Notes: a model not told the origin generated them from the sequence alone. Positions 19,143 to 30,890 are shown, counted from the stretch's first letter. The stretch: 64,000 bases of DNA from Saccharolobus caldissimus (GCF_020886315.1 NZ_AP025226.1:682001-746000), one strand, 5' to 3'. Numbers and translations: made by a program.

Positions 19143-19215
19143 AAGCGGTCAAGCTCATCATTTTAATCCGACAAATGCCTTTTCCTCATTTATTACTCAG
19201 TCCGAGGGTAAGTCT

Positions 19216-21120
19216 TCATTCTAGTAGATTTTTAAGTTTTGACTTTATTAATTCTGCTACAATTCTTCCATCGGCCTTTCCTTTAACCTTTCCCATCACT
19301 TTTGACATAATTATATTAAATGCCTTTTCCCTTCTCTTAGTAATTTCGTCCATATTAGTTTTAATTACTTCATCTATAATTTTTTCTATTTCATCATTAG
19401 ATAATATTTCATATTTACTAATTACGTCTATTATGCTTAAATCTTTATTTAAAGTATATTCCAATAATATTTCCGTAATCGAATCTTTACTTATTTTTCC
19501 GTCATAAAGATTTTTAATTATTTGTTCTATATCATCATCTGAAATTCTTGATATATCTCCACCTTTAGATTTAACATATTTTAGTGTGTTTGTTATTGTA
19601 CTAGCAATTATTGAAGGTGGTACTTTAGGCGAGTATTTGTTTACTAAATCTTCGAAAAGATCTAGTCTGGGGTCCCTAATTATTTCCTTAGCTAGTTCTT
19701 CACTTAGTCCTAATGACATATATTTCTTTATTTTTATCTCTGGAGATTCAGGTACTAATTTTCTTGCTTCTTCAAGCAACTTCTCGTCTACTATTCTAGG
19801 AGGTATATCAGTTTCTGGGTACATCCTTGCGGCACCTGGTTGCGGTCTTAAAAATTTTGTTGTACCATCATCTAAAGCTCCCCTAGTCTCCTTTGGAACT
19901 CCGTCTAATGCCATTAATACTCTATCTTTTATAGTCTCAATAGCTTTTTCCAATTTTTCTTTTTCTCCAACTATTAATACAAATGCATCATACTCAGAGA
20001 CATTTAATGCTTCCCTAACTTTGTTTACTTCCTCTTCCGTTATCCCATAATTCGGTAACTCGTCAGAATGGAAAAGTCCTCCTAATCCGGCTAATGCCCT
20101 AACATAGTCAGCTACTTCAGTTCCGAATCGCCTTTTGGGCACGAGCTCCCAGCCAAAAATTCCCTTGAATTTGTATATTTTTATCCCATATACTAAAGAG
20201 CCTTTCTCAATACCGTTTTTAACTATTTTACTTTTAGTATTTTTAAATATTTCAGTCAAATCTTTTACAATATAATTAGATATAATTTGTTCTTTAGTTA
20301 ATCCCCTTCTGTTCAATTCCTCTTTAATTTTTAGTAAATTTAATTGTCGCATAGCTTCATATTTAACTATTAAGGGAATTAATTCCAATTTTTGTACTCC
20401 TTTTATCTCAATTTTTGTACCCCCTCTTATCGATACATTTAAATCTTGTCTTATGGTGCCTATTCCCCTCTTAACTTTTCCCGTCATTCTTAATAGTTGT
20501 CCGATTTTTAGGGCAACTCTTTCAGCTTGTTCTGGGCTTTTTATATCGGGTCCAGTGGATATTTCTATTAAAGGAATACCTAACCTGTCAAGAGAGTATG
20601 TTACTTGTTCTGGGTCTTCACTTATTTTTCTTGCAGCATCCTCTTCTACCGCTATTGTTTGTATTGTAACTCCCTCATCTTCTAATATACCTCCTAACGC
20701 TACTATTGCAGTTCTTTGGAATCCTGAGGTATTAGAGCCATCTATTACAATTTTTCTCATTACATAAATTTCATCTACAATTGTACTTTTCAAAGCCATT
20801 GCTATTGCTATCGCTATCTTTAAAGCCTCATCATTTATGGGGTGTGGAGGCTCTTCATCTGCCTCTACATTACAGCTCGAATTTGTTGATATTCTATAAA
20901 TATATTTTCTGCCTTTTTTCCACTCAAAAAGTGCTGCAATGTCTACTTCTCCTAGTTCACTTATTGATGGTCTTAAATATCTTTCTAAGGTCATTTTATA
21001 TTCGTCTTCTAAGACAGTTCTACAATTACAGAAAAGTTTATGTGAAGTATTTAATTGTTGATGGATCTCTAATCCTACTCTCAATCCCAATTTCTCATAA
21101 TCTAAATCGTCACTACTCAT
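19216..21120 (-). CDS. gatE: Glutamyl-tRNA(Gln) amidotransferase subunit E
   Basis: The tRNA-binding kinase-amidator half of the archaeal GatDE enzyme, which converts Glu-tRNA(Gln) to Gln-tRNA(Gln). The 634-residue protein has the GatB/E catalytic cradle ([41 protein letters not shown]). A GatE-specific AspRS-like insertion (about 290-410) with [18 protein letters not shown] follows, then the YqeY-like helical tail. It overlaps the gatD stop by 8 bp, forming the gatD-gatE operon. Confidence 0.96.
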   Translation of the reverse strand: MSSDDLDYEKLGLRVGLEIHQQLNTSHKLFCNCRTVLEDEYKMTLERYLRPSISELGEVDIAALFEWKKGRKYIYRISTNSSCNVEADEEPPHPINDEALKIAIAIAMALKSTIVDEIYVMRKIVIDGSNTSGFQRTAIVALGGILEDEGVTIQTIAVEEDAARKISEDPEQVTYSLDRLGIPLIEISTGPDIKSPEQAERVALKIGQLLRMTGKVKRGIGTIRQDLNVSIRGGTKIEIKGVQKLELIPLIVKYEAMRQLNLLKIKEELNRRGLTKEQIISNYIVKDLTEIFKNTKSKIVKNGIEKGSLVYGIKIYKFKGIFGWELVPKRRFGTEVADYVRALAGLGGLFHSDELPNYGITEEEVNKVREALNVSEYDAFVLIVGEKEKLEKAIETIKDRVLMALDGVPKETRGALDDGTTKFLRPQPGAARMYPETDIPPRIVDEKLLEEARKLVPESPEIKIKKYMSLGLSEELAKEIIRDPRLDLFEDLVNKYSPKVPPSIIASTITNTLKYVKSKGGDISRISDDDIEQIIKNLYDGKISKDSITEILLEYTLNKDLSIIDVISKYEILSNDEIEKIIDEVIKTNMDEITKRREKAFNIIMSKVMGKVKGKADGRIVAELIKSKLKNLLE

Positions 21121-22444
21121 GAGACCACCTGGGGAATAGGTCTAAACTATGGCGCATATTTATTTCTCCTACTAGATTAGTAGTCATTATTTGTTTTATT
21201 TTTTCTAAATCGTCCTCATGTGCTAATACCCACATCAACTTTACTAAAGCAACTTCTGGTAGCATATCTTCTAATGGTGTAACTCCGGCATCTAATAATT
21301 GTCTTCCAGTAGTATAAACATTCATATTAACTCTTCCGAATAAACATTGAGTGGTCATACCTACGAAAATTCCATCTTTAGTAGCTTTCCTAAAAATCTC
21401 TACATATTCTGAAGACGTGTGTCCTAATCCAGTGCCAGCTATTATCATCCCTCTTATTTTAAAATTAGAAATTATAAATTCCAGAATCTCTGATTTTAAT
21501 CCTGGATAATAATAAAGTAGAAATACTCTTTCATCAAATTTAGAATCTAATTTAGTTTCTTCTTTTCTTTTTATATAGTCATCTCTATTTATTATAATTT
21601 TTCTCTCTTTCCAGAAAATTTTTGCTAACGGTTTATCATTTATTGACTGAAACGCGTCTCTTCTACTGCTGTGCATTTTTCTAACTTTAACTCCTCTATG
21701 AGCTAAAGTATACGTATCAGAACTTTCAGCGTGCATGTTAACTACGACTTCTCCAAAGGGCGCGTATTTAGCTAGAATCACAGAGGAGAGAAGATTTATT
21801 GCTGAATCGCTACTCGGTCTATCACTACTTCTTTGGGACCCTACTAAAACTACTGGACCTTGTAAAGACTGTAATGAGAAAGCTAATGCGGCTGCAGTGT
21901 AACTCATAGTATCAGTACCATGTGCTATTATTACCCCATTATTACCTTCATCAAATGCCCTTTTTACTGCTTCAGCTATTTTAACCCAATATTCAGGTTT
22001 CATATTTTCGCTTAGAATTGAAAATAATATCTCAGCTTCTATGTTTGCGATCTCATTTATCTCTGGTAAAAATTGTATAATTTCCTCAGTAGTTAATGCT
22101 GGTCTTACTGCACCAGTTTCGTATTCAACTTTACTTACTATCGTACCACCAGTACTAATAATTTTTACTTCACTTTTACCTTTTTTGGGACTTATTTCCT
22201 CAGAGGTTATAATTTTCTTAGAAGCTTTTGCGAGTAACTTTATTTCGCTTAAATTCTCAATAGATAAACCTACATTATATCCGTTATCCAGCTTTATTAC
22301 TATAATTTTTTCATCCTTAGAATAACTAGGTAGTAGTATTCCCTTTATTACCATATCTCCTTTTCTTACTTCTATTAAATCTCCTACCTCTATGTTTAAT
22401 TTACTTAAAATCTCGTAAGCTTTACCCCTATATCCTTCTAGCAC
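21113..22444 (-). CDS. gatD: Glutamyl-tRNA(Gln) amidotransferase subunit D (asparaginase-like)
   Basis: The glutaminase half of GatDE; it releases ammonia that is channelled to GatE. The 443-residue protein has an N-terminal SH3-like barrel (about 1-75), then a type I asparaginase domain with the two Thr motifs [17 protein letters not shown] and [13 protein letters not shown], and a [10 protein letters not shown] stretch. It starts with GTG at 22442-22444. The eS30 gene lies 39 bp upstream on the same strand, and gatE overlaps its 3' end. Confidence 0.95.
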   Translation of the reverse strand: MLEGYRGKAYEILSKLNIEVGDLIEVRKGDMVIKGILLPSYSKDEKIIVIKLDNGYNVGLSIENLSEIKLLAKASKKIITSEEISPKKGKSEVKIISTGGTIVSKVEYETGAVRPALTTEEIIQFLPEINEIANIEAEILFSILSENMKPEYWVKIAEAVKRAFDEGNNGVIIAHGTDTMSYTAAALAFSLQSLQGPVVLVGSQRSSDRPSSDSAINLLSSVILAKYAPFGEVVVNMHAESSDTYTLAHRGVKVRKMHSSRRDAFQSINDKPLAKIFWKERKIIINRDDYIKRKEETKLDSKFDERVFLLYYYPGLKSEILEFIISNFKIRGMIIAGTGLGHTSSEYVEIFRKATKDGIFVGMTTQCLFGRVNMNVYTTGRQLLDAGVTPLEDMLPEVALVKLMWVLAHEDDLEKIKQIMTTNLVGEINMRHSLDLFPRWSHE

Positions 22445-22483
22445 AGAAAAAGATAGGATAGGTAGGAATTAAAAATATAGTTA

Positions 22484-22648
22484 TTATCTAGCGGCTACTT
22501 GTTCAGCACTCTTTGCCTTTAATACCCTTTTTTCAAACTCTTTTCTATTTCTTACTCTAGGTACCTCTTTATGCTTCTCCTTAGGTTGAATTTTAGGTGT
22601 CTGACTTCTAACTTTTCCTGCTTTAGTTAACGAACCGTGTGAAGGCAT
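22484..22648 (-). CDS. rps30e: Small ribosomal subunit protein eS30
   Basis: A 54-residue gene below usual ORF length cut-offs. It starts [20 protein letters not shown] and ends [14 protein letters not shown], the unmistakable S30e signature with its very basic composition. The ATG is at 22646-22648 and the stop at 22484-22486. It is a structural protein of the archaeal/eukaryotic 30S/40S subunit near the decoding region. It is probably the first gene of the eS30-gatD-gatE transcript, linking a ribosomal protein to tRNA charging. It is divergent from nop5, with 64 bp between starts. Confidence 0.93.
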   Translation of the reverse strand: MPSHGSLTKAGKVRSQTPKIQPKEKHKEVPRVRNRKEFEKRVLKAKSAEQVAAR

Positions 22649-22712
22649 CTTTACTCAGTGTATAGATAAGCATTTAAACTTAAAAATTTGTCAGATAGGT
22701 TTGTAGTGAGAG

Positions 22713-23942
22713 ATGATGAAAATATACCTAGTTGAGCATGTTATTGGAGCTTTTGCGTACGATGAGAATGGAAAAATTGTAGATTATGTTTTAAATGCTA
22801 AGGATCTGGGTAAGATAACTGAGGAATTAATTAATAATGAAAAAGGTATTCCTATAAGTTCTGCAATCGAATTACTTAAGAAAATTAACCCTAGTGAAGT
22901 TATTGTAGAGAATGAAGCAGAAGTTCCTAAATTACAAGAATTGGGATATAAGGTTATATATGAACCTCATAATAATTTATCTAGGTTATTTAGGGAGTCT
23001 GCATCTAAGATAGCGGTAGATGTTAAGTTTGCAAACAATGAAGAGGAATATTATAATTTTCTTCATGAGGTATCTTTGGAATATACTAGAAGGAAGCTTA
23101 GATCTGCTGCACAAAAAAGAGATCTATTAGCAATTCAAGCAGTTAGAGCTATTGATGATATAGATAAGACAATAAACTTATTCTCTGAGAGATTAAGAGA
23201 GTGGTATAGTATTCATTTTCCAGAATTAGATAAGATAGTTGACGATCATGAGGAATATTCTAATATAGTTTCTAGGTTCGGGGATAGGAATTCGATAGAT
23301 AAAGATGGATTAAAGGAATTAGGTTTTAATGAGCAGAAGATAAATAGGATTTTAGACGCTGCTAAGAAAAGTATAGGTGCAGATATTTCTGAAGATGACT
23401 TATCTGCTATGCGAACTATAGCTAATACTATACTAGAACTTTATAACATAAGAAGGAATTTAACTAATTATTTAGAAGGAGTTATGAAAGAGGTCGCACC
23501 TAACGTTACAGCATTAGTGGGTCCTACACTAGGTGCCAGATTATTAAGCTTAGCTGGTAGCTTAGACGAATTAGCGAAGTTACCTGCAAGTACAATTCAA
23601 GTTTTAGGTGCGGAGAAAGCATTATTTAGAGCATTAAGAAGTGGTGGGAAGCCTCCTAAGCATGGAGTCATATTCCAATATCCTTATATCCATACCTCTC
23701 CTCGTTGGCAGAGGGGTAAGATAGCTAGAGCATTAGCTGCTAAGTTAGCTATAGCTGCAAGAGTGGACGCGTTTAGTGGGAGATTTATCGGAGATCAATT
23801 AAACGAGCAATTAAAGAAAAGAATAGATGAAATAAAAGAAAAATATGCACAACCTCCACCTAGAAAACCACAACAACCTGCTCAAAAACAGAAAGAAAAA
23901 GGTAAAAAGGGTGAAAAAAGAAAAGAAAAGAAGAGGAAGTGA
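22713..23942 (+). CDS. nop5: Nop5 (Nop56/58), C/D-box RNP core protein
   Basis: The scaffold of archaeal C/D-box methylation-guide RNPs. It bridges L7Ae-bound guide RNA and fibrillarin. The 409-residue protein has the N-terminal fibrillarin-binding domain, a coiled coil (about 135-215) and the NOP domain with [20 protein letters not shown] and [21 protein letters not shown] Lys/Arg-rich tail ends the protein, as in Sulfolobus orthologues. Two tandem ATGs (22713 and 22716) are possible starts. fibrillarin follows 6 bp after the stop. Confidence 0.96.
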   Translation: MMKIYLVEHVIGAFAYDENGKIVDYVLNAKDLGKITEELINNEKGIPISSAIELLKKINPSEVIVENEAEVPKLQELGYKVIYEPHNNLSRLFRESASKIAVDVKFANNEEEYYNFLHEVSLEYTRRKLRSAAQKRDLLAIQAVRAIDDIDKTINLFSERLREWYSIHFPELDKIVDDHEEYSNIVSRFGDRNSIDKDGLKELGFNEQKINRILDAAKKSIGADISEDDLSAMRTIANTILELYNIRRNLTNYLEGVMKEVAPNVTALVGPTLGARLLSLAGSLDELAKLPASTIQVLGAEKALFRALRSGGKPPKHGVIFQYPYIHTSPRWQRGKIARALAAKLAIAARVDAFSGRFIGDQLNEQLKKRIDEIKEKYAQPPPRKPQQPAQKQKEKGKKGEKRKEKKRK

Positions 23943-23948
23943 GGATTA

Positions 23949-24647
23949 ATGTCTGAAGTAGTTAATGTGAAAAAATCAAGCATGGAAAATATATACGAAT
24001 GTGAATTTAATGACGGTAGTTTTAGACTTTGTACAAAAAATTTAGCACCGGGATATAGCGTGTATGGAGAGAGGTTAATAAAATTTGAGGGTATAGAATA
24101 TAGGGAATGGAATGCATTTAGAAGTAAATTAGCCGGTGCAATACTTAAAGGTTTAAAGTATAATCCTATAAGAAGAGATGTTAAAGTTCTTTATTTAGGT
24201 GCTGCTTCTGGTACTACAATAAGTCATGTTTCAGACATTATTGAGTTAAAGGGAAAGGCTTATGGTATTGAGTTCTCTCCACGAGTTGTGAGGGAATTAC
24301 TTTTAGTAGCCCAAAGAAGACCAAATATCTTTCCAATATTAGCTGATGCAAGATTTCCTCAAAATTATAGAACATTAATAGAAGACGTTGACGTATTATA
24401 CGTTGATATTGCACAGCCTGATCAAACAGATATTGCCATATATAATGCCCAATTCTTCCTTAAAGTAAATGGTTACATGCTTTTAGTCATTAAGGCAAGG
24501 AGTATTGATGTCACTAAAGATCCTAAAGAGATCTATAAAAGTGAAGTTGAGAAGTTAGAGAATTCCAATTTTGAAATAGAACAGATTATAAATCTGGATC
24601 CTTATGATAAGGATCATGCGATGGTACTAAGTAAATATAAAGGGTAA
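23949..24647 (+). CDS. flpA: Fibrillarin-like rRNA/tRNA 2'-O-methyltransferase
   Basis: The catalytic subunit of C/D RNPs; it methylates ribose 2'-OH groups chosen by the guide RNA, using S-adenosylmethionine. The 232-residue protein has the SAM-binding motif [17 protein letters not shown] (about 80-96), the [14 protein letters not shown] second motif and the [14 protein letters not shown] motif with the substrate-facing acids. It is 6 bp downstream of nop5, the conserved archaeal pair. Candidate guide RNAs are described elsewhere in this window. Confidence 0.97.
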   Translation: MSEVVNVKKSSMENIYECEFNDGSFRLCTKNLAPGYSVYGERLIKFEGIEYREWNAFRSKLAGAILKGLKYNPIRRDVKVLYLGAASGTTISHVSDIIELKGKAYGIEFSPRVVRELLLVAQRRPNIFPILADARFPQNYRTLIEDVDVLYVDIAQPDQTDIAIYNAQFFLKVNGYMLLVIKARSIDVTKDPKEIYKSEVEKLENSNFEIEQIINLDPYDKDHAMVLSKYKG

Positions 24648-24651
24648 GATT

Positions 24652-25062
24652 GTGATAGATAAAATTTTTGAAATAGGGATTAAAGAAGTCTTTTCATCTG
24701 CTCCAGCCGAATATGTAACTATAAAAGAAGCTTTAGAGGGTAAATTAAATATAAGGTTAAATAATGGATTTTATCATGAAATAAAAAAGGATCAGTTAAA
24801 AAGTCTTTCAGAAAAAATTCCCATTTATTTATGGTCTTTAGTTAAGATTCCTTTTGTACTAATCAAATCTACTGAAGTTGGAGAATTCTTTATTAATGGT
24901 GATGAATGGAATAAAAAAGCTATATCTATTTTACTGCAAAGAGATGTTAGAGGTATAATACTAAGTGTAGATGTAGAGAAACTTTTAAGGGAGTATAGCT
25001 CATTAATATTTATAATTCTCAGTCCTACTATTTATATGGAATCAGAATTAAATGAGATGTAA
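24652..25062 (+). CDS. UPF0216 family protein
   Basis: A 136-residue protein with the block PIYLWSLVKIPFVLIKSTEV followed by GEFFINGDEWNKKA that I associate with archaeal UPF0216 (DUF61). The function is unknown. It is beta-rich with no metal motif or membrane segment. The start is GTG at 24652, 4 bp after flpA; the next gene follows within 3 bp, so it belongs to the nop5-flpA operon. This hints at RNA processing, but only by position. Confidence 0.65.
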   Translation: MIDKIFEIGIKEVFSSAPAEYVTIKEALEGKLNIRLNNGFYHEIKKDQLKSLSEKIPIYLWSLVKIPFVLIKSTEVGEFFINGDEWNKKAISILLQRDVRGIILSVDVEKLLREYSSLIFIILSPTIYMESELNEM

Positions 25063-25065
25063 GAA

Positions 25066-25998
25066 ATGAACTCAAGAATAATGGATAAGGTTATTGATTT
25101 ATTAGAGTTGAAAAAATGTGGATACACTATTATTGAATATCCTGAGCATAATAGAAAATCTATTGATATGATAGTAAATACTAATGAGCCTACAATAGTT
25201 AAAATTTCCGAGGATAAAATAACTAAAGACGAGATAGCAGACTTAAGGAAAATTGCTGCGTCTACACGTTCAGCGTCCTTAATAATTACTAATGAAGAAG
25301 AAGAAGATATTGTATCAGTAAAGGCAGATAACGTGTTTGCAATGTCTCCAGAAGGTTTTAGGAAAATAATGAATGGTGAGAAAATATTTCTATACAGAAC
25401 TAGAGGAGGTATTTTCATAAAAATTAGACATGACTTATTAAGGCACAAAAGGGAAGAGATGGGTTATAGTATAGGAGATTTAGCAAAATTTTTAGGAGTT
25501 TCTAGGAAGGCTATATATGATTACGAGAAAGGAGATTCCGATGTTTCTTTAGAGGTTGCTGAGAAATTAATAGACATTTTTGGGGAGGATATAATAGGAG
25601 ATATCATAAAGGATTCCATAAAGGAATTTAAGGAAATTGAGGATGAGGAACAGAGCATTGAGCCGTCCTCGGATAACTTCAAAGCGAAACTTATGTATAT
25701 GTTAAAAGAGAATGGTCTTAAAGTTCTTTCCTTAAAATTAACTGCAATAGATTTAATTGTGAGGTCTAATAGGAATAATAAAAAATATTTGTTAGCAATA
25801 GAAAATAAGGATTATAATAAATCATTGAAAAAGTTTTATGAAGCTAAGAAAATAGCTTCATATACTAATTCTGAACTGCTTATAATAGCGAGATCATCTA
25901 GAGCGTTAAAGGATTATGAAGAGTTAGGGTACAAAATTTATGAAGAAAATGATATACCATTTTTAATAGATGAAATTAAAGGAGATAGTAGAAGGTAA
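25066..25998 (+). CDS. Putative HTH regulator, COG1395 type
   Basis: A 310-residue protein. The first 115 residues resemble a restriction-endonuclease-like fold often found in archaeal COG1395 regulators. A Cro/C1-type HTH follows (about 127-180: [20 protein letters not shown], then [20 protein letters not shown]). The C-terminal third repeats an endonuclease-like alpha/beta pattern. The target is unknown. It overlaps trm1 by 29 bp and is part of the same transcript. Confidence 0.75.
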   Translation: MNSRIMDKVIDLLELKKCGYTIIEYPEHNRKSIDMIVNTNEPTIVKISEDKITKDEIADLRKIAASTRSASLIITNEEEEDIVSVKADNVFAMSPEGFRKIMNGEKIFLYRTRGGIFIKIRHDLLRHKREEMGYSIGDLAKFLGVSRKAIYDYEKGDSDVSLEVAEKLIDIFGEDIIGDIIKDSIKEFKEIEDEEQSIEPSSDNFKAKLMYMLKENGLKVLSLKLTAIDLIVRSNRNNKKYLLAIENKDYNKSLKKFYEAKKIASYTNSELLIIARSSRALKDYEELGYKIYEENDIPFLIDEIKGDSRR

Positions 25999-27100
25999 GG
26001 TAAAAATATTCATTCCTGATCCTAACGAATATCTAGTTAATGGTAAATTTGATCCAGCATGGGCTCCAGTATTTTATAACCCTAAAATGATTTTTAATAG
26101 AGATCTAAGTGTAATAGTAGTAAGTGTCGTTAAACCTAAAATTATTGTCGATGCATTAAGTGCAACAGGTGTGAGAGGTATAAGGTATTACATTGAATCT
26201 TGGAAAAGTGAGGAGCTGATATTAAACGATAAAAATCCAGAAGCTATTAAATTGATACAACTTAATTTGAAATATAATAATATAGAAGAAGCTAAGGTTT
26301 ATAATAGAGATGCTAATTCTTTACTTTATGAAATAAAAGCTGATTATGTTGATATAGACCCATTTGGTTCTCCAGCTCCTTTTATTTTATCCTCGATTAG
26401 TTCAATTATTAGAAATGGTATAGCTGCGTTTACAGCTACAGATTTATCTCCACTAGAAGGCTCTTCTAAACTGTCTTGCAGAAGGAAGTATGATGCTATT
26501 AATTTTAAGCTTTCGTCTTCAAAGGAAATAGGGATAAGAATACTCATAGGTAAAATTATTAGAGAAGCTGCTATTCTAGAAAAAACCGTTTATCCATTAT
26601 TCTCATTTTATGCTGACTATTATTATAGATTATTTCTTAAGGTTGATAAGGGAGCTAAAAAAGCTGATAAAAATATTATTAATAATCTTAAATACTTTGG
26701 AGAATGTCCTAGATGCGGTTATCAGCAATTCTTACAAGATAACTGTAAAACCTTATGCCCTAAATGTGGAACGGAAATGATAATAGTTGGTCCTTTGTAT
26801 TCTGGTCCTCTAATAGATTCTGAATTTATAAGACTGCTGATTGAAGCGCATGAAAAATTCACGTATATTAGTACATTTGATAGAGTTAAAAAATTATTAA
26901 ATTTAATATCTAATGAAAGTAAATATACTAGCGTATACTATAAATTAGATAAGCTTGCATCAAAATTAAAAATACCTAAACTACCATCTATTGCTAATGT
27001 TTTAGAATGTTTAGGTCAGGCTTCTAGGACGCATTTTGATCCAAAAGGTATTAAAACCGATAAAGAATACGAGGAAATAATAAAATGTTTAAAGAGTTAA
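25970..27100 (+). CDS. trm1: tRNA (guanine26-N2)-dimethyltransferase
   Basis: It makes m2G and m2,2G at position 26 of tRNAs. The 376-residue protein has the Trm1 start [20 protein letters not shown], the SAM site [14 protein letters not shown] (about 62-75) and the catalytic [12 protein letters not shown] zinc site in the C-terminal domain is formed by CPRC, a single Cys and CPKC near 246-268. The start lies inside the COG1395 gene; a later start is possible but would trim the conserved N-terminus. It converges on TFE-beta with a 4-bp overlap. Confidence 0.94.
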   Translation: MKLKEIVEGKVKIFIPDPNEYLVNGKFDPAWAPVFYNPKMIFNRDLSVIVVSVVKPKIIVDALSATGVRGIRYYIESWKSEELILNDKNPEAIKLIQLNLKYNNIEEAKVYNRDANSLLYEIKADYVDIDPFGSPAPFILSSISSIIRNGIAAFTATDLSPLEGSSKLSCRRKYDAINFKLSSSKEIGIRILIGKIIREAAILEKTVYPLFSFYADYYYRLFLKVDKGAKKADKNIINNLKYFGECPRCGYQQFLQDNCKTLCPKCGTEMIIVGPLYSGPLIDSEFIRLLIEAHEKFTYISTFDRVKKLLNLISNESKYTSVYYKLDKLASKLKIPKLPSIANVLECLGQASRTHFDPKGIKTDKEYEEIIKCLKS

Positions 27101-27471
27101 GCTAATGTTTTTTCTAATATCCAGTTTGATAATTTGTTACATGTTTGGGGGCTTACATGTATTCCATTTCCACATTTAGTTAGACTTTTGCAGTTTAAGC
27201 AAGGAATATCATATATACTATCTAGGCTTACATAAATATTTACATCATAATTATTATTAATTGCAAAGAGTTTAACTACATTTTTACCATTTTCCTTAAC
27301 TGCTTTTTTAACAATTAATTTTTTCTCTACCAATTTTTTAACAATTATACTAATTTCCCTAATTGGTAACCCCACACTTTTAGCAAGTTCTTGTTGAGAA
27401 ATTCCTTTTTCACCCATTTCCTTTATTTTTTTATGTACTAATTCTTCATAATTTGTTGAATCTGTTTCCAT
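27097..27471 (-). CDS. TFE-beta (RPC34/hRPC39-like Fe-S transcription factor)
   Basis: The 124-residue protein has a winged helix (about residues 10-75: [20 protein letters not shown]) and a C-terminal cysteine cluster with Cys at about 91, 94, 100 and 110 (CLNC, then KCGNG, then QTC). This matches crenarchaeal TFE-beta, the small subunit of the TFIIE-like factor, which carries a cubane Fe-S cluster and helps open promoters with TFE-alpha. The start is ATG at 27471; a TATA-like ATATATATAA lies about 30 nt upstream on the minus strand. The TFB2 gene starts just upstream on the same strand. Confidence 0.82.
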   Translation of the reverse strand: METDSTNYEELVHKKIKEMGEKGISQQELAKSVGLPIREISIIVKKLVEKKLIVKKAVKENGKNVVKLFAINNNYDVNIYVSLDSIYDIPCLNCKSLTKCGNGIHVSPQTCNKLSNWILEKTLA

Positions 27472-27649
27472 CTTTTACACCCGTGTTGGCTAAATTATAT
27501 ATATGCAATTCATACTTATTTAGTTTACTGTTTTTGATGATTACGTGGAGACGCTATACAATAAATTGATTAGTTTTTAGCTATTTAATTATTTTTAGAG
27601 AAATTTTTACTAATATTTAGAAAATTATAACAACTAATATCGATAAAAA

Positions 27650-28531
27650 TTATAGCATAACTATTATATCAAAATTATCTACTATTTCCTTGTATCTGTT
27701 TCTTATAGTTACCTCAGTAATGTTTAATGCTTCTGCTACTTCTTTTTGCGTTTTCTTAATGTCCATTAATGCAGAAATTAAATATACAGAGGCTGCACTT
27801 AAAGATAAGTAACCCTTGCCACTTGTAAGTCCTTGTTTGTGCATGAAGTCTACTAACTCTGATGCTTTAGTTCCTATAATTGGTGGTAAGTTCAATTTAT
27901 CAATTATTTTAGGGATGTATTCAGTTGGTTTTATTTTAGGTCTAAATTCCGGAATGGATTTAGCTGCCGTTTGAACTCGCTGTAAAGCCTTCCATAATTC
28001 ACTTGAAGATATAGCATACCTCATCTTAAACTCTTGTAAGTGTCTAGGAACATTATTTACTTGACATGAGTAATATAATGATGCTATTACTAAAATATAA
28101 GGATCTATTCTCTTAGTCTGACCGTTCTCGACCATTTTTCTTATTATTAATGAAGCTGTTTCCTTAACGTGTTCTGGTAATTCCAATTTAGCACTTTCAT
28201 CGTTTAGTATTGACAATAGCGTTACTAGCTTTTTATCTTTTGGTGACACTCTAATTTTATTTTGTATTCTCTGCATTTTTAGGGTTTTTATTCTATCCTT
28301 TGCCCTACCAAAACCTATAGTTGTATGAAATCCCCAGTCGTGAACCTTAGGTGTCATTGGACTTCCTACTCTTTCTCTCTCATTTCTATCCTTTGCAGTA
28401 TACGCTCTCCAGTCTGGGCCTAAATCTACAATATTTTCTTGAGCAACATAGCCACAATTCATACATACATACATTCCTTTCTCATGATCGTATGTAATGC
28501 TATTCTCTGCGCCGCAATTTTCACATTTCAT
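27650..28531 (-). CDS. tfb2: Transcription initiation factor TFB, TFB2-type paralogue
   Basis: It recruits RNA polymerase to TBP-bound promoters. The 293-residue protein has an N-terminal zinc ribbon (CENC and CMNC, residues 3-6 and 23-26), the B-reader region and two cyclin folds (about 100-190 and 200-290). The last has a BRE-reading helix-turn-helix [20 protein letters not shown]. The zinc ribbon is canonical, and the reader sequence differs from what I recall of the main Sulfolobus TFB1, so I assign the second paralogue. It overlaps gar1 by 4 bp, giving the conserved archaeal gar1-tfb pair. Confidence 0.88.
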   Translation of the reverse strand: MKCENCGAENSITYDHEKGMYVCMNCGYVAQENIVDLGPDWRAYTAKDRNERERVGSPMTPKVHDWGFHTTIGFGRAKDRIKTLKMQRIQNKIRVSPKDKKLVTLLSILNDESAKLELPEHVKETASLIIRKMVENGQTKRIDPYILVIASLYYSCQVNNVPRHLQEFKMRYAISSSELWKALQRVQTAAKSIPEFRPKIKPTEYIPKIIDKLNLPPIIGTKASELVDFMHKQGLTSGKGYLSLSAASVYLISALMDIKKTQKEVAEALNITEVTIRNRYKEIVDNFDIIVML

Positions 28532-28803
28532 TTTCTCACTCTCATTTTCTTAAAACTTACAAAAATTTTTTCATTATTAGATATTTTTACACCTTTGTCT
28601 AACATAGCTAACGCATAAGGTTCTTTTATATTTCCTACTACGTCTAATATTTTGCCAATTTTACGTCCATTTAAATCATATATATTTTTACCTATTATGT
28701 TAAAATTTAGATAATTGATATCGTTTCTCAGTTTTACCAATATTTTATCTTTTAAAACATTTTTGGTAAATATCCCAATTTCATTAAACTCTTCTTTCAT
28801 CAA
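28528..28803 (-). CDS. gar1: H/ACA RNP protein Gar1
   Basis: A small beta-barrel protein (91 residues) that joins Cbf5, Nop10 and L7Ae in pseudouridylation-guide RNPs and helps product release. The segments [20 protein letters not shown] and [20 protein letters not shown] are typical Gar1 strands. Two ATGs (28803 and 28800) are possible starts. The stop overlaps the tfb2 start by 4 bp, the widely conserved archaeal arrangement that itself supports the call. Confidence 0.85.
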   Translation of the reverse strand: MMKEEFNEIGIFTKNVLKDKILVKLRNDINYLNFNIIGKNIYDLNGRKIGKILDVVGNIKEPYALAMLDKGVKISNNEKIFVSFKKMRVRK

Positions 28804-28954
28804 GTCTTTATGTTATCTAATCTCACGTTTATTATTATTTGATGATAATACCCGTTTCCTTGTATCTTCTATTAAGCGTAATATTGTGTTGATAGTTAGG
28901 GCTATTATGTGGGAAATAGTTATTTATACGTTTTTAATATTAATGTAGACAAGA

Positions 28955-29851
28955 ATGTCATCCACTTCAACGAGTGAAAGTGAGCTTTATGCTAAGATAT
29001 CTGAATTAAAAGAGCAGATTGTCAGTTTAAAACAAGCTAAATTAGAACTTATAGAGAAAAAGAGAAAGCTGATTGATAAAAAGAGAGAAAAAATTGGAAA
29101 ACTAAAGCAGCTAAGAGATCAAATAAATCAGTTAAGGCAAGAGTATAAAATGAGATTAGAGGAGTTTAATCAGCTAAAAGAGAGAAGAAAGAATCTTATA
29201 GAAATAATACAACAAATTAGGAAGGATTTTGAAGAACTAAAAAAGCTATCCTCTCAAAATCTCGGAAATCCTGATGTAATTGAAAAGAAAATAAGGGATC
29301 TTGAATGGAAGATTCAAACTAATTCTTTAACATTAGAGGAGGAGAAGAAAATAATACAAAAAATAGCTGAGTTAGAGAAAAAATTACAAATAGCAAGAAA
29401 AGCTGCTAAGATAAAGGAAAAAGAGACAGAGGAAAGGGCAGAACTATTAGCTAAAAGAGTAGAGCTGAATAGTATTAAGGAAAGAATAAAGTCTCTTATT
29501 AATGAGATCAGTGAAAAAAAGAACTTAATTCAATCTATAGTACAAGAAAGAAATAAATTAATAGCAGAATTAAATGATTTAAATAAAGAAATTGAAGAAA
29601 TTTCAAAGAAGATAGATGATTTAAATTCTCAGATTAAGGCTAAAAGGGAAGAACTAGATTTAAACCAAAAGAAGTTGAAAAGTTTGCAAGAAAATTCTAG
29701 CGTGATAATAAGTAATGAGGTTATTGAAAAGAAGAAAAAAGAGATAGAGGAGAAGTTAAAACAGAATAAGAGGTTATCTTTTGAAGAATTTTTAATACTT
29801 TACGGTGAAGTAAATAACAGCGATGGTAAAAACAATAGTAATTTACATTGA
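28955..29851 (+). CDS. Long coiled-coil protein (COG1340-like)
   Basis: A 298-residue protein that is nearly continuous heptad repeat from about residue 8 to 275, rich in Lys, Glu, Leu and Ile, with no membrane segment. It ends in a short globular piece (RLSFEEFLILYGEV) and a Ser/Asn tail. This matches the uncharacterised archaeal coiled-coil family COG1340. Its 3' end overlaps the DUF373 membrane protein by 29 bp, and the pair seems conserved in archaea, so a membrane-linked scaffold is plausible but untested. Confidence 0.7.
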   Translation: MSSTSTSESELYAKISELKEQIVSLKQAKLELIEKKRKLIDKKREKIGKLKQLRDQINQLRQEYKMRLEEFNQLKERRKNLIEIIQQIRKDFEELKKLSSQNLGNPDVIEKKIRDLEWKIQTNSLTLEEEKKIIQKIAELEKKLQIARKAAKIKEKETEERAELLAKRVELNSIKERIKSLINEISEKKNLIQSIVQERNKLIAELNDLNKEIEEISKKIDDLNSQIKAKREELDLNQKKLKSLQENSSVIISNEVIEKKKKEIEEKLKQNKRLSFEEFLILYGEVNNSDGKNNSNLH

Positions 29852-30890
29852 TATTGACGATGATATAAGTAATCTAGGTTTTTCAACGCCTATTATTGGT
29901 GAGGAGAAATGTAAACTTGTACTTAATGAAGCAGCTAACGTTATGCCTACAGATTCAGATTTCAACTCTATGGTTGTTGCGTATAATATATATAAAGAAC
30001 TTAAGAGAAAAGGAGAGGATGTCGAAGTAGTTTTCATATCTGGGTCTAAAAATGGCGGGATTGAGGCTCAATTAGAATTTTCTAAAAAATTAGATAAGGT
30101 TATAGAGGAATTATTACCACAATATGCAGTGGTAGTTTATGATAGTCCAGACGATGCTAAGGCTATTCCAATTATTCAATCTAGGTTAAAAATATCAGCA
30201 GTCCAACAAGTGATTGTAGAGCAATACCGAGGAGTTGAAGAAACTTACGTTTTATTAGCTAAGTATATAAGAAAAGCGTTAACTGAAAAACGATACGCAA
30301 GAATTTTCCTAGGTGTACCTGGTATAATACTAGCATTAGTAGGTATTTTGTCTATACTTAATTTAACAATTTACATAGAACCTACAATATTAATTACTAT
30401 AGGATTAGCGATGATTATAAAAGGACTTAAGATTGATGATCTTATAGAAAATTGGTGGGAAAATTCAACTATAATGGTAATTACAGCATCTGTATCAATA
30501 ATTTCCTTATTGGTAGGTTTAATTAACTTATACATACAGATTCAGCTAACAAAGGGATTACCTCCACTTCAAGAATTTGCGTTTGCAGTGCTGCAAATAC
30601 TCCCTTATGTAACGTTCTCGGCAATAGTTCTGTTTGGTGGGAAAGCGATTTCTAAGGCGTTGAATAAAGATGTTAAAGTTTGGCATGATATAATTAGGAT
30701 TATAAACATAATATTTATATATTTTGTATTATTTACTGTAATAAAGGATATTTTAAATAATTCCTATATATTAACTATACAATCATTATATGTACTAATT
30801 TTAACTTCAATAATAATAATTTCCATATATATAACACTTAACGCATTAGAAAAATACGGAATATTAGAGAGATTTATAAAAAAGTTTTAG
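29823..30890 (+). CDS. DUF373 family membrane protein
   Basis: A 355-residue protein. The N-terminal 150 residues form a soluble alpha/beta domain starting KTIVIYIDIDDDISNLGF and containing VVVYDSPDDAKAIPIIQSR. Then come about six membrane helices (near 158-176, 179-198, 209-234, 245-270, 287-305 and 312-335). This is the DUF373 layout. The function is unknown. The Asp-rich start suggests nucleotide or metal binding. It is translationally coupled to the coiled-coil gene upstream and overlaps the convergent 69-residue gene by 17 bp. Confidence 0.75.
   Translation: MVKTIVIYIDIDDDISNLGFSTPIIGEEKCKLVLNEAANVMPTDSDFNSMVVAYNIYKELKRKGEDVEVVFISGSKNGGIEAQLEFSKKLDKVIEELLPQYAVVVYDSPDDAKAIPIIQSRLKISAVQQVIVEQYRGVEETYVLLAKYIRKALTEKRYARIFLGVPGIILALVGILSILNLTIYIEPTILITIGLAMIIKGLKIDDLIENWWENSTIMVITASVSIISLLVGLINLYIQIQLTKGLPPLQEFAFAVLQILPYVTFSAIVLFGGKAISKALNKDVKVWHDIIRIINIIFIYFVLFTVIKDILNNSYILTIQSLYVLILTSIIIISIYITLNALEKYGILERFIKKF

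Noticed and set aside
19160-19212. C/D-like boxes after gatE (ATGAAGA, CTGA, ATGAGGA, CGGA on the minus strand)
   Set aside because: Three of four boxes deviate from consensus and no terminal stem forms; too weak to list as an RNA gene.
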